Positions 14,185 through 22,174 of a stretch of 27,438 nt of DNA are shown piece by piece (the first letter of the stretch is position 1; the number at the start of each line of letters is the position of its first letter). Below the pieces are notes generated by a model that saw only the letters and a program-made list of their open reading frames with translations, was not told the origin of the DNA and did no database searches. The translations under genes were made by a program, and so were the position numbers. The stretch covers positions 1 through 27,438 of the IMG/VR virus record IMGVR_UViG_3300045283_000019. The stretch is one strand, 5' to 3'. The stretch comes from a virus.

Positions 14185-16608
14185 TTGGGAGCCAAGCGCG
14201 AATATGTAGCGATCTTCTCGATAGGCGCGCGGTTGCTTGGCTCGTTCCGGGGCGCGATGGCGGCGGCGCAGTCCCGGATGCGCGCCCTTCAGCATACCGC
14301 GATGACGGTCGGGCGGTCCATTCTCAAGTTCGGCTCGATCTTCTCGACCCTGTTCGCGGGCGCGGCGTTGTTCGGCGTCGGCGCGGTATTCCGCAAGATC
14401 TTCGAGGGGGCGGACGAGGCCGCAGCCGCAGCCGAGCAGCGGACCCGGAAACTAACTGCGGCCCTGTTCGCGCAGAATAAAATCCGGGCGAAGGGCCGGG
14501 ACTACGCCGTTGCGCAAACGAAGGAACTCCAAGCGGTAATCGCGCAACAGTCGAAGCAGGGCGTTTTCTCGGCGGGAATGCTCGAAAGCGCGGCGGGAAT
14601 CCTCGCGCTACAAAAACTCGGACCGAAGGAAATCGCGAAAACCCTGCCGCTACTCTCGGACGTTCTTGTTGCGTCCGAGGGAATAAACGCCACGCAGGAA
14701 GATATGAACAAGCTGGCGCTCGGCTTCGGGAAGGGAATGCTAACCGGGACCCTTCCCCGGTCGATGATGAAATACGTTGGCAGCTTGACGGTCGCCGAGC
14801 AGAAATCACTGAAGGCGATGGCGAAGGCGGGCGACCTCGCGGGGACCTATAAGTTTTTGACGGACCGGATGGCACGGTTCGGCGGGGAAAGCGCGCGGGC
14901 GCTCAAAACGCCAGAGGGCCGAATCAAGTCGCTGGATATAGCGATGGCGTCGATGCGGCGGCATATCGGCGAGGCGTCGCTAGAGGCGCGGGCGAAGCTG
15001 GCCGACACATGGAAAGCATTACTGCCGGAGATTGAACCGTTTTTAATCGCTGCTAAAAATCTGTCAGCCGAGGCGATGATTTCCGTCGCGAAGTTCGTCA
15101 AAAAATACGGGGTCCCGGCGCTCAAAGCGATTTCGGATTGGGCGAAGGGTCCCGGAGCCGAGGCATGGAATCGGATGAAAAAGGCTTGGGGCGACATGGC
15201 CGGGAAGGTCGGGAAGGCGCTCGGCGAACAATTCGAGGCGCTGGCCGGGAAGGGGAAGAACCTCGGCGACGTTGTCGTATCGGCAATGGACGGAATAACC
15301 GGCGCGCTACAGTGGATTGGCGACAATTCAAGCTGGCTCGTCCCGACCCTCGAAGGTCTCGCAGCCGCTTTGGTGGCGATTTCGGTTATCAGTTTTGTCA
15401 CGGTCAACGCCGGGATGCTTTCGCTCGTCGGGACAATCGGGCTACTGGCCGGGGCCTTCGGTAAGTCGGCGAGCGAATACCAAAAGTTTGCGGACCTTAT
15501 GGCGGGGAAAGACGTTTCCGACCCGGAGCACTTCACGAAACACTGGTATCTAATGGGCCAGACGTGGACCGAGACCTTTGCCGGGCTATCGGCGGTCGTG
15601 CAAGCCTTCCAAGAGGGATGGGATAAGTCGATTAACGAGCTAAAGGCAAAGTGGGACTGGCTCGTTGAGTCGATTCGCTTGTTCAAGATGCCGGATTGGT
15701 GGAATAAGTTTTGGGAACGACAGGCGGCGGAACAGCAAAAAAGCGCGGTCACTACCGGCGCGCTGGCCGAGCAGGAAGCCGGTCGGGTAGCGGAAGCCGA
15801 ACGACTCGCGGCGATTCAAAAACAGTGGGCGGCGCATCGAGGGCCGTCGGCGGCGGAAATCGCAGCGGCACAGGCGATGGCACCGCCGTTCCTATCGGGC
15901 GGGACCGCCGGGCGCGGTCGCGGTCCGAGACTGCCAGCAATCGCGTTACCCGGAGCGGCGACCGTAGCGCCGGGCGTTCCTCAGCCGTGGGCGGGCGGCG
16001 GTCGCGGAATGCCCTATACCGCCGGGGTTCAAGAGTCGATGGCCGAAATCCTGCCATTCTGGAAACGGACACAGGACAGCCTCGGAGCGGACTGGAAAAC
16101 GACTTGGGCGCAGATGAGCGGCGATACGGCGCAAATCAAGCCGGGCCTCGCGGCGACCGGGGAAACCCTCAAAACGCAGATCTTGCTTCCGATTCAAGAA
16201 ATCATGCAGAATTGGTCGTTGCTCGCGACCTCGATGGGAACCCCGTTGGCGATTCCTACGGCGGCTGCAGCGGCGGCGACCGGCCCCGGCGGACTACCGG
16301 CCCCGGATATTCCAGCCGATACGACCGGGGTCCCCGGACTCGCGGGCGGCGGCGTAGTTACGAGGCCGACGCTGGCGATGGTTGGCGAACGCGGAGCCGA
16401 AGCGGTCGTGCCTCTCGGTCGAAGGCGTGGCGCGAGCCAGACAACCGTCAACTTTTCGCCTACGGTAACGATCAACGGCAACGCGAGCGCGGCGGAACAA
16501 GCGGCGCTGGACAAGAAACTCCGGGACCTCTCGCGCGATTTCGTGTCCGACTTTAAGCGGGCGCAGAACAACGAGCGACGGCTATCCTACGAAGGCGGAT
16601 ATGGATAA
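14185..16608 (+). CDS. Tail tape measure protein
   Basis: Encodes 807 residues from a TTG at 14185, with a GGGGGG run about 9 nt before it; an ATG at 14257 is a possible shorter start. The tape measure sets tail length and is ejected ahead of DNA. Helical Ala-rich N-terminus (AMAAAQSRMRALQHTAMTVGRS), long amphipathic helices, hydrophobic segments at about 45-65 and 385-425 that could insert in membrane, and a C-terminal GLAGGGVVTRPTLAMVGERGAEAVVPL motif are standard for this family. At about 1.5 angstroms per residue the tail would be near 120 nm (rule of thumb). The last 8 bp overlap the X-like gene. Confidence 0.92.
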   Translation: MGAKREYVAIFSIGARLLGSFRGAMAAAQSRMRALQHTAMTVGRSILKFGSIFSTLFAGAALFGVGAVFRKIFEGADEAAAAAEQRTRKLTAALFAQNKIRAKGRDYAVAQTKELQAVIAQQSKQGVFSAGMLESAAGILALQKLGPKEIAKTLPLLSDVLVASEGINATQEDMNKLALGFGKGMLTGTLPRSMMKYVGSLTVAEQKSLKAMAKAGDLAGTYKFLTDRMARFGGESARALKTPEGRIKSLDIAMASMRRHIGEASLEARAKLADTWKALLPEIEPFLIAAKNLSAEAMISVAKFVKKYGVPALKAISDWAKGPGAEAWNRMKKAWGDMAGKVGKALGEQFEALAGKGKNLGDVVVSAMDGITGALQWIGDNSSWLVPTLEGLAAALVAISVISFVTVNAGMLSLVGTIGLLAGAFGKSASEYQKFADLMAGKDVSDPEHFTKHWYLMGQTWTETFAGLSAVVQAFQEGWDKSINELKAKWDWLVESIRLFKMPDWWNKFWERQAAEQQKSAVTTGALAEQEAGRVAEAERLAAIQKQWAAHRGPSAAEIAAAQAMAPPFLSGGTAGRGRGPRLPAIALPGAATVAPGVPQPWAGGGRGMPYTAGVQESMAEILPFWKRTQDSLGADWKTTWAQMSGDTAQIKPGLAATGETLKTQILLPIQEIMQNWSLLATSMGTPLAIPTAAAAAATGPGGLPAPDIPADTTGVPGLAGGGVVTRPTLAMVGERGAEAVVPLGRRRGASQTTVNFSPTVTINGNASAAEQAALDKKLRDLSRDFVSDFKRAQNNERRLSYEGGYG

Positions 16609-16963
16609 GGCGATTGACTACCTGCCCGACTTCCCGGTTCCCGGCGGCATATCGGACCCGATACCGGGCGGCGACGGCCTCGTTGCGATCGTACAGGACG
16701 CGACGTGGGTTGCGCTCGGCCAGCCGAAGCCGCACCGGGTTTACCTCTCGACCCAAGGCGACGTGTGGGACCTTATCGCAATCCGGGCCTACGGAACGAA
16801 GCGCGGGAACGAACACCTGATGTATCGACTGCTCGAAGAAAACTGGCCCTTGCGCGAGGTTGTCGTGTTCCCGGCGGGGGTCCCGGTCATAATCCCGGAG
16901 ATAAACATCGAGACCGAAATCCAGCTAGTGCCATGGAAAAAGGCCAGCCAGACCCCAAAATGA
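16601..16963 (+). CDS. Tail protein X-like (LysM-type)
   Basis: Encodes 120 residues. The core YLSTQGDVWDLIAIRAYGTKRGNEHLMYRLLEENWPLREVVVFPAGVPVIIPEI follows the P2 gpX pattern: a LysM-like fold beginning with a GD-WD.IA...YG block and ending with F.AG..+.IPE. P2 gpX is 67 residues, so about 48 N-terminal residues here are additional (YLPDFPVPGGISDPIPGG...). gpX-type proteins sit at the tube-to-baseplate hub junction. The start lies within the last bases of the tape measure gene; the stop overlaps the next small ORF (ATGA). Confidence 0.88.
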   Translation: MDKAIDYLPDFPVPGGISDPIPGGDGLVAIVQDATWVALGQPKPHRVYLSTQGDVWDLIAIRAYGTKRGNEHLMYRLLEENWPLREVVVFPAGVPVIIPEINIETEIQLVPWKKASQTPK

Positions 16964-17118
16964 GCTTAATAGGCGAAACCGGCTCGCGCGGGAAGCCTAA
17001 AATGCCCAACGCCGTGCGCAGGGCTTCGCGTATCGAGTTTTCGACCGCCGGGGGGTCTAAGGATAGCGGACCGGCTATCAAAACGCGCTGGCGGGCGTTT
17101 ACGGGGGTTTTCCGATGA
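16960..17118 (+). CDS. Tiny basic hypothetical protein
   Basis: Encodes 52 residues. No family recognised. It is rich in Arg, Lys, Gly and Ser (KMPNAVRRASRIEF, KTRWRAFTGVF) with no hydrophobic helix. The ATG overlaps the X-like stop as ATGA, and its TGA overlaps the hub D start as ATGA, so it fills the gap between two conserved baseplate genes without a spare base. That arrangement is the main evidence that it is translated. An in-frame ATG at 16933 would give a 61-residue form that overlaps the X-like gene by 31 bp. It could be only a translational bridge for D. Confidence 0.5.
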   Translation: MSLIGETGSRGKPKMPNAVRRASRIEFSTAGGSKDSGPAIKTRWRAFTGVFR

Positions 17119-18248
17119 TCGTCCCGGTTCGGTCCGCGCGCCCGGCAATCATGCTCAACGGGCAGGATTACTACAGTTCCCTAGCGCCTTACCTTGAATC
17201 GTTTAGCTATACCGACAACTGCGACGGCAAGAAGGCCGACGATCTAAGCTTTGAACTGGCCGACCGGGACGGGAAGTTTATCTCGTCATGGATGCCAGAG
17301 AAGGGGGTTTACGTCGATTGCTCGATTATTGCCTCGAATTGGTTCATGCCCTACGCCGGGGACTTGTCCCTCGACTGCGGTCGATTCTGGCTGGACTCCA
17401 TCGGCTTCGCGCTACCGGCGCATACGGTCTCGGTAAAGGGGAACAGCATCCCGGCTAATGCCCGGATTAAAGGCTCGAAGGAACACCGAGGTTGGGAAAA
17501 GACGAGCCTCAAAGATATTGTCACGCAAATCGCGGGCGAGAATCAAATGGAAGTCGATTGGCAAGCGGACATTAACCCGCGCTATATCCGAACCGAAATG
17601 CACGATGAAAGCCCGCTCTCGTTCCTAAAGCATCGGGCGCTGGACGCCAAGCTCGCGATCAAGATTCATCGAAACAAGATCGTAATTTTCGACGAACAAA
17701 AATTGGAAGAGGCCGCGGCGGTTTTTTCCCTGCTCTACGGCAACACTGCGGTCGCGATAGGCGGCGCGAGTTACCGGATGGCGGGCGGTTCCTTCACGAC
17801 GAAAATTACCGACACGTCGAAAAAATCGAAGGTCTCTGCGACCGACCCGGAAACCGGCGACACAAAGAAGGGCGAAGCCGATGCCGTCGAGCACGACCTT
17901 GAGGAAGATACCGGCGACCAAACGAACCACGACAGCGATACCGACGACGGCGAGGGGGCCAGCACGACCGCCGAGGGCCGGGAACTCGAAGGGACCGACT
18001 TTGGGCAGGGGACTAGCTCCGGCGCGACGCTCAAAGCAAAGTCGCATCTCCGGGAAAAGAACAAGGAGAAGGATAAAGCCTCGGTCGAGCTATCGCTTGG
18101 CAACCCGCTAATCGCGGCGGGCCAGACCTTCAACCTCGTTGGCTGCGGCCAGTTCGACGGGAAATGGTTCGTCGAGTCCGCGCATCACACTGTAGGCCCG
18201 GAGTATAAAACTTCCCTTTCAATTCGGAAATGCTTACAAGGCTATTGA
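17115..18248 (+). CDS. Baseplate hub protein, gpD-like (late control D family)
   Basis: Encodes 377 residues. The P2 gpD type hub connects tube to spike. Blocks typical for the family are SFSYTDNCDGKKADDLSFELADRDGKF (residues about 31-57), GWEKTSLKDIVTQIAGENQM (about 126-145), DESPLSFLKHRALDAKLAIKI (about 164-184), and the last domain AGQTFNLVGCGQFDGKWFVESAHHTVG. Between about 249 and 305 there is a very acidic, Asp/Glu/Thr-rich stretch (EHDLEEDTGDQTNHDSDTDD) not known to me from P2. It probably forms an exposed loop in the hub. The gene start overlaps the tiny ORF before it. Confidence 0.88.
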   Translation: MIVPVRSARPAIMLNGQDYYSSLAPYLESFSYTDNCDGKKADDLSFELADRDGKFISSWMPEKGVYVDCSIIASNWFMPYAGDLSLDCGRFWLDSIGFALPAHTVSVKGNSIPANARIKGSKEHRGWEKTSLKDIVTQIAGENQMEVDWQADINPRYIRTEMHDESPLSFLKHRALDAKLAIKIHRNKIVIFDEQKLEEAAAVFSLLYGNTAVAIGGASYRMAGGSFTTKITDTSKKSKVSATDPETGDTKKGEADAVEHDLEEDTGDQTNHDSDTDDGEGASTTAEGRELEGTDFGQGTSSGATLKAKSHLREKNKEKDKASVELSLGNPLIAAGQTFNLVGCGQFDGKWFVESAHHTVGPEYKTSLSIRKCLQGY

Positions 18249-18251
18249 CGC

Positions 18252-19028
18252 ATGAAAGAACTTCTCTCCGATACCGATTACACAAGCGGCCGTGACAACC
18301 GCTACTTCGTGACCGCCGTTGTCGGGCGGGTCTCGAAGGTCGAGGTTAGCGAGAAGGGCGCGAACGTCCGCGTAATCATGCCGGACCGCCTCGACCATCA
18401 GGACCAACCGCTTATTACGAAGCCAATCCCGGTCCTGCAGGTAGCCTCGACCGCCAAGAAATCGTTCGCGGTCCCCCGGCAGGATGACAACGTTTTCTTA
18501 ATCAAGCTGGCGAACGGGACGAGCAACTACGCGGTTCTTGGCTCGTTCTATACCTCGAAGCGCCCACCGCCGGTAACGGACGCGATGCTCGACTATTGCG
18601 AGTATGACGACGGCTCCACGATGCAGTTTAACGCCTCGACCGGCGAACTGACATGGAAGCTGAAGGGCGACATGCTTTGGGATAACGAGAAGGATTTTAC
18701 CCTCAAAACGAAGGGCGACGTTATCATCGAAATCGACGGCGACGTAACGATTAAGCCGGGCGGGAATGTCTCGATTGACGCCGGGGGCGACGTTGACGTA
18801 AAGGCGGGCGGGGACCTCACGCTGCAGGGGACCACCGTCAAGGTTATCGGGAACCCGATTACGCTCGACGGACTTGTGCACACGACCGCGAACATGACGA
18901 CCGACGGCTTTCATACCGACAATAAAGGGCCGCACTCCGCGACCGAGCGCGAGGCGGAACTGGAAGCGCGGGTTGCCAGACTCGAAGAACGGCTCGCGAT
19001 ACTGGAAGGGGCGCAACATGGCGACTGA
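18252..19028 (+). CDS. Baseplate spike protein, gpV-like
   Basis: Encodes 258 residues. Trimeric needle that pierces the host envelope. Residues about 18-102 form the OB-fold (FVTAVVGRVSKVEVSEKGANVRVIMPDR...FLIKLANGTSNYAVLGSFYT). Residues about 118-205 form the beta-helix with recurring GDV.I or GGDV.V units (GDVIIEIDGDVTIKPGGNVSI...GGDVDVKAGGDLTLQG). After the end of the helix (DGLVHTTANMTTDGFHTDNKGPHSA) there is an unusual coiled-coil tail (about 230-253, TEREAELEARVARLEERLAILEG). In P2 the tip carries an HxH iron site; here His residues (210, 221, 228) are spread out. A weak AAGG precedes the ATG. Confidence 0.9.
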   Translation: MKELLSDTDYTSGRDNRYFVTAVVGRVSKVEVSEKGANVRVIMPDRLDHQDQPLITKPIPVLQVASTAKKSFAVPRQDDNVFLIKLANGTSNYAVLGSFYTSKRPPPVTDAMLDYCEYDDGSTMQFNASTGELTWKLKGDMLWDNEKDFTLKTKGDVIIEIDGDVTIKPGGNVSIDAGGDVDVKAGGDLTLQGTTVKVIGNPITLDGLVHTTANMTTDGFHTDNKGPHSATEREAELEARVARLEERLAILEGAQHGD

Positions 19029-19494
19029 GGGAATCTACGGAGCCATCGCTTTCGGTCGGGCGCGGGGAAGGATTCACACCTTCGAGGAAATCGAGCGCAA
19101 ATATTCCGGGCGCTACTCGTCACACCTCGTTCATCTACGGAAGCCGCTGCTCGAATGGGCCGGGAACGACCTCGTTGAAATTACGATGAACGTCCATCTA
19201 AACGCCAGTTGGTGCGGCGACCCGAACCCGCTCTTGGCGCAATGGCATTTGTTTCACGAAAACGCGCTGGCCGCTCCGCTCGTTGTCGGCTCGAAGCCGA
19301 TGGGTCCGGGCCTGTCCCTTTTTGTAATCACGGAAATGTCCGAGAAGCACAAGCACTGGCTTCCCGGCGGGAAACTTATCGCGGTCGAGTTAAGCATCAC
19401 CTTCAAGGAATACATCCCGTTCTCTGAAGGTCTGTTTGCGATGCTCGGCTTTCCCGGCTTCGGCGGAAGTTTCATAGGCTCAGGGGGACTCTAA
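19018..19494 (+). CDS. Tail protein U-like
   Basis: Encodes 158 residues from the ATG at 19018, inside the last 11 bp of the spike gene. The C-terminal block GLSLFVITEMSEKHKHWLPGGKLIAVELSITFKEY is the hallmark of the P2 gpU family, and WAGNDLVEITMNVHLNASWCGDPNPLLAQWHLFHENALAAPLVVGSKPMG is the usual centre (distance measure of strand, PNPLL.. helix, then L..G). In P2 this protein is a tail component needed for completion; the gene order here (after V rather than after the tape measure) is different from P2. The end is rich in Gly and Phe. Confidence 0.85.
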   Translation: MATEGIYGAIAFGRARGRIHTFEEIERKYSGRYSSHLVHLRKPLLEWAGNDLVEITMNVHLNASWCGDPNPLLAQWHLFHENALAAPLVVGSKPMGPGLSLFVITEMSEKHKHWLPGGKLIAVELSITFKEYIPFSEGLFAMLGFPGFGGSFIGSGGL

Positions 19495-19496
19495 AC

Positions 19497-20246
19497 ATGC
19501 CAGCAATCGGAACCAATCCGCCCCCGACGAAGCCCGCGCCATACCCGGCGGAAGTGTTCCCCGGCTACGGCGAGCAGTCGGACCTCGGCGCAAACTGGCA
19601 TATCAAATTCTCGGACGCGGACGGGATACCGCTCAACATGGTCTCGTTCGAGGCCATCGACTTCGGCGCTATCGCTTACAAGGAGATTTTCCAGAACGTC
19701 AAAACGATTCTGGCGACGCCGGTTTTCAGTGCGGTATTGGAGCGGCTGCTCGGAGTCGATCAAACGATTGTGGACCTACCGATTGACCGGGCGGCAGAGG
19801 CAACCGTCGCGATTCTGGACGCCCTTTACTTTTGGGAACCGCGCGTTGTGGTCGTCAACATCGGCTTCTCGTCCGACGTAATAAGCGGCCATCTTGTTTG
19901 CAAGCTACAGTTAAACATCAGGAACGTTATCTATGGCACCGACACACCCTACGACCGAAACAACATTTTTGATACGCCGACCCGTGTCTCGCAGACTCTA
20001 CCGGAGCCGCCCGACGTGAGCGCCCCTGACGCCCCTGATTCCGTTCAAATACCGGGACCGCCGGGACCGCCGGGGCCTACTGGACCGAGCGGAGTGGCAG
20101 GGACTCGCGGCTCGCTTTGGTTTACCGGGACGACCGACCCGGCGATTGGGGTCGCGGTCGGCGTTCAAGCGCAGGATATGTTTTTGAACACCGTAACCGG
20201 AGCGATTTTTCAATACGACGGAACGGTTTGGCGAAGGATAAAATAA
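19497..20246 (+). CDS. Baseplate wedge protein (gp25/W-like) fused to collagen-like fibre module
   Basis: Encodes 249 residues. Residues about 52-150 ([43 protein letters not shown]...[27 protein letters not shown]) match the gp25/gpW wedge family that anchors the baseplate around the hub. After a Pro/Asp linker comes a short Gly-X-Y collagen-like segment (185-204, [16 protein letters not shown]). It is followed by a C-terminal module (205-249, [10 protein letters not shown]..., [20 protein letters not shown]) that is also present in the next two genes. Most wedge proteins are about 100-140 residues and end after the gp25 domain, so this fibre fusion is unusual. A GGGGGA site precedes the ATG. 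Confidence 0.85.
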   Translation: MPAIGTNPPPTKPAPYPAEVFPGYGEQSDLGANWHIKFSDADGIPLNMVSFEAIDFGAIAYKEIFQNVKTILATPVFSAVLERLLGVDQTIVDLPIDRAAEATVAILDALYFWEPRVVVVNIGFSSDVISGHLVCKLQLNIRNVIYGTDTPYDRNNIFDTPTRVSQTLPEPPDVSAPDAPDSVQIPGPPGPPGPTGPSGVAGTRGSLWFTGTTDPAIGVAVGVQAQDMFLNTVTGAIFQYDGTVWRRIK

Positions 20247-20247
20247 G

Positions 20248-20532
20248 ATGGCTTGGCAACAAAAAGGGAACATCAAAGGCCCGACTGGACCGCAAGGCCC
20301 GCCGGGACCGACAGGCAACACCGGCACTCAGGGTCCGCCCGGCGCGACCGGGGCGACTGGACCGCCGGGCGCTACAGGCGGGCCGGGGCCGACCGGACCG
20401 ACCGGCTTGACGGGTTCACGCGGCAGCTATTGGACGACGGGAGCCGGAGCACCGCCAGCGCCTTCGGGTTCCATCCAACTCAACGACATGTATCTCGACA
20501 CGACAACCGGGGACGTTTACCAAAACCTCTAA
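20248..20532 (+). CDS. Collagen-like fibre protein, short
   Basis: Encodes 94 residues. [12 protein letters not shown] opens a Gly-X-Y collagen-like repeat (about residues 11-58, [14 protein letters not shown]...), followed by the shared module [15 protein letters not shown]...[13 protein letters not shown]. It stops after DVYQNL, earlier than the equivalent module of its neighbours, which go on for another 8-10 residues to W..KGN. An AAGGA site is 9 nt upstream. Likely a trimeric fibre or an adaptor for the next protein. The nearby 4-nt gap and +1 frame to the following gene make it possible that a single longer gene was split by a small indel. Confidence 0.75.
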   Translation: MAWQQKGNIKGPTGPQGPPGPTGNTGTQGPPGATGATGPPGATGGPGPTGPTGLTGSRGSYWTTGAGAPPAPSGSIQLNDMYLDTTTGDVYQNL

Positions 20533-20536
20533 AACT

Positions 20537-21451
20537 ATGGCTTGGACACCGAAGGGGAACATAAAAGGCCCGCCGGGAATCGCAGGACCGCCGGGAAGCG
20601 CCGGGCCGCAGGGTCCGAAGGGGGACACCGGGGCGACGGGTTCGGCGGGCGCTACGGGGCCGCAGGGACCGCAGGGCGCTACCGGGGCGACCGGCGCGCA
20701 GGGCGTTCCCGGCGCGACCGGCAGTCAGGGACCGGCTGGCGCGGCTGGCGAAGTTTGGTTTACGAGCTTAGGCCCGCCCGCTGCGGGACAGGGGAACGTT
20801 GGCGATTGGGATATTGACACGACCACTGGCGACTTCTACGAAAAGACCGCTTCGACTACATGGACAAAGCGCGGGAATCTCAAAGGGCCAGCCGGAGCGA
20901 CCGGCGCGCAAGGGGTTCAAGGGACTCAAGGGCCGAAAGGCGCAGACGGCCTCGGAGTTCCGGCGGGCGGCGTAGTGGACGCAATCCTACGCAAGAAAAG
21001 CGCAGCGGATAACGATACCGAATGGAAGCCGTTGGCGGTATTACAGACCGCCGTCAACCTTTCGGCGAGTGTTGTCGGCACGGCAGCGAAGCATTGCGGG
21101 TTCGGCGCGACCGCCGTAATCACGCCTACGGCATCGGGAAAAGTGATGGTCCGTGTCATCGTCGGCATATTCTCTACGAGCGGCGGCGCGTATTTCTCGC
21201 TTGGCGCTGCTCGATTCGGGACCGGCGCTGCGCCCGGCGCGGGAGCGGCGGCGACCGGGACGGCGTTCGGAAACGCTATTCAATCGCCGGTAGCAAGCGC
21301 GGCGGGAGTGCTTACCTACGCCGAGTGCTCGCAGATCCTCACTCTCGCCGTCGGAACGCAATATTGGTTCGATCTAGTGATGCAAGGTAGCAACGCTGCG
21401 GCGACCGCGAACGCGCAAAACGCACAGGTGATAGCGATAGAGTTACCATGA
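20537..21451 (+). CDS. Collagen-like tail fibre with globular C-terminal domain
   Basis: Encodes 304 residues. MAWTPKGNIKGP starts the same way as the preceding gene. A Gly-X-Y region (about 11-72) leads to the module EVWFTSLGPP...GDWDIDTTTGDFYEKTASTTWTKRGNLKGP, then a second collagen segment (about 116-140). Residues about 150-304 form a globular beta-rich end with a KKSAADNDTEWKPL motif and Ala/Gly-rich strands, similar in style to C-terminal receptor-binding heads. The head's receptor cannot be told. No ribosome site is seen before the ATG, so translation probably depends on the upstream gene. The stop overlaps the next start (ATGA). Confidence 0.78.
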   Translation: MAWTPKGNIKGPPGIAGPPGSAGPQGPKGDTGATGSAGATGPQGPQGATGATGAQGVPGATGSQGPAGAAGEVWFTSLGPPAAGQGNVGDWDIDTTTGDFYEKTASTTWTKRGNLKGPAGATGAQGVQGTQGPKGADGLGVPAGGVVDAILRKKSAADNDTEWKPLAVLQTAVNLSASVVGTAAKHCGFGATAVITPTASGKVMVRVIVGIFSTSGGAYFSLGAARFGTGAAPGAGAAATGTAFGNAIQSPVASAAGVLTYAECSQILTLAVGTQYWFDLVMQGSNAAATANAQNAQVIAIELP

Positions 21452-21711
21452 AGGATGAAGGATGGAAAACGTTTCTAAATTGGGGCGCGGTCATCATGTT
21501 CTTCTCGATGCCGCTACTCGTCCTGTTAATCCAGCTTGCCGCCCTGACCTTTCCCGGCTGGTTGTCTCAGGAACTACCGCAGACGGAGTTCAAATATCTT
21601 TACGAATTTCAACGCGCGCTTGCTATCCTCGTTTTCGGACTCGCGGGACTGCGGACTTGGGAGCACGTTGCGAACGGAAAACCGAAGCAGAAGGAAACGA
21701 AGCATGAATGA
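21448..21711 (+). CDS. Holin-like membrane protein, two predicted helices
   Basis: Encodes 87 residues. Predicted membrane helices at about 10-36 (WGAVIMFFSMPLLVLLIQLAALTF) and 54-69 (RALAILVFGLAGLRTW), and a charged C-terminus ANGKPKQKETKHE. Size, helix number and charged tail are like class II holins, which make membrane holes for lysis. No family could be named. It overlaps the collagen fibre stop and is followed, with an overlap, by a GH75-like protein, which could form a lysis pair with it; that is inference. Alternatives are a superinfection or membrane adaptor protein. Confidence 0.55.
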   Translation: MKDEGWKTFLNWGAVIMFFSMPLLVLLIQLAALTFPGWLSQELPQTEFKYLYEFQRALAILVFGLAGLRTWEHVANGKPKQKETKHE

Positions 21712-22174
21712 ACTGATTACGATAGCGGACGGGGTTACGATCTACGAGGCGTTGGACGGGCGGTATGTCAGCTTCCTCTCGGACCTCGATATTTGCAACG
21801 ACGGCTCCGGGCCGGACTACGACGACCCGCACCACCAAAGCCAGACCGCCTACTACAACGGCGGCGAGTTCTTAAACGCCGACGTGGACAAATACATTGT
21901 CGTGCCGCCTCAAGTCCGGGCGCTCGTTCCGCCCGTCGTGATGGGCTGTCAAGGTCGGCTAACGAACCTCGAAACCGGCCAGTGGTGGGATGCCGTAACC
22001 GGCGAAATCGGCCCGGACTATACGACCGGGGAAGCGGCCTATTGCCTTGCGAAGCTGGCGAATCCGAGCATCAGCCATAACTCCGGGGACAAAAGCCGCA
22101 TCTACCTTTACGAAGTCTTTCCGGGGGTCCCGGCTGTAGTCGATGGTAAAACCTACGAATTGGAGCCAGCATAA
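21704..22174 (+). CDS. GH75 chitosanase-like protein, possible lysin or tail glycanase
   Basis: Encodes 156 residues from the ATG at 21704, overlapping the holin-like gene by 8 bp. The run SDLDICNDGSGPDYDDPHH..T.YYNGGEFLNADVDKYIVVPP (26-69), then AVTGEIGPDYTTGEAAYCLAKL (97-118), resembles the glycoside hydrolase 75 fold, which has a D-D-G entry, a LNA.....VVP strand, and a GD.GP...GEAS block with two catalytic acids. Here the likely acids are Glu110 and either Asp96 or Glu101; the first usual Asp is replaced or shifted. Related glycanase-like proteins may cut host surface glycans or cell wall. It has no signal peptide. Domain call is moderate. Confidence 0.5.
   Translation: MNELITIADGVTIYEALDGRYVSFLSDLDICNDGSGPDYDDPHHQSQTAYYNGGEFLNADVDKYIVVPPQVRALVPPVVMGCQGRLTNLETGQWWDAVTGEIGPDYTTGEAAYCLAKLANPSISHNSGDKSRIYLYEVFPGVPAVVDGKTYELEPA

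Noticed and set aside
14847-15752. 301-codon open frame on the minus strand inside the tape measure gene
   Set aside because: Ser/Ala/Pro-rich shadow of the helical tape measure coding frame; the + strand product has clear family features and the antisense one has none.
15711-16556. 281-codon + strand frame inside the tape measure gene
   Set aside because: Arg/Gly-rich alternative frame of the same DNA, ends within the gene, no ribosome site; shadow.
20281-20760. Tandem-looking GC-rich repeats as CRISPR or satellite
   Set aside because: The periodicity comes from Gly-X-Y collagen codons in real genes; there are no conserved repeats with unique spacers.
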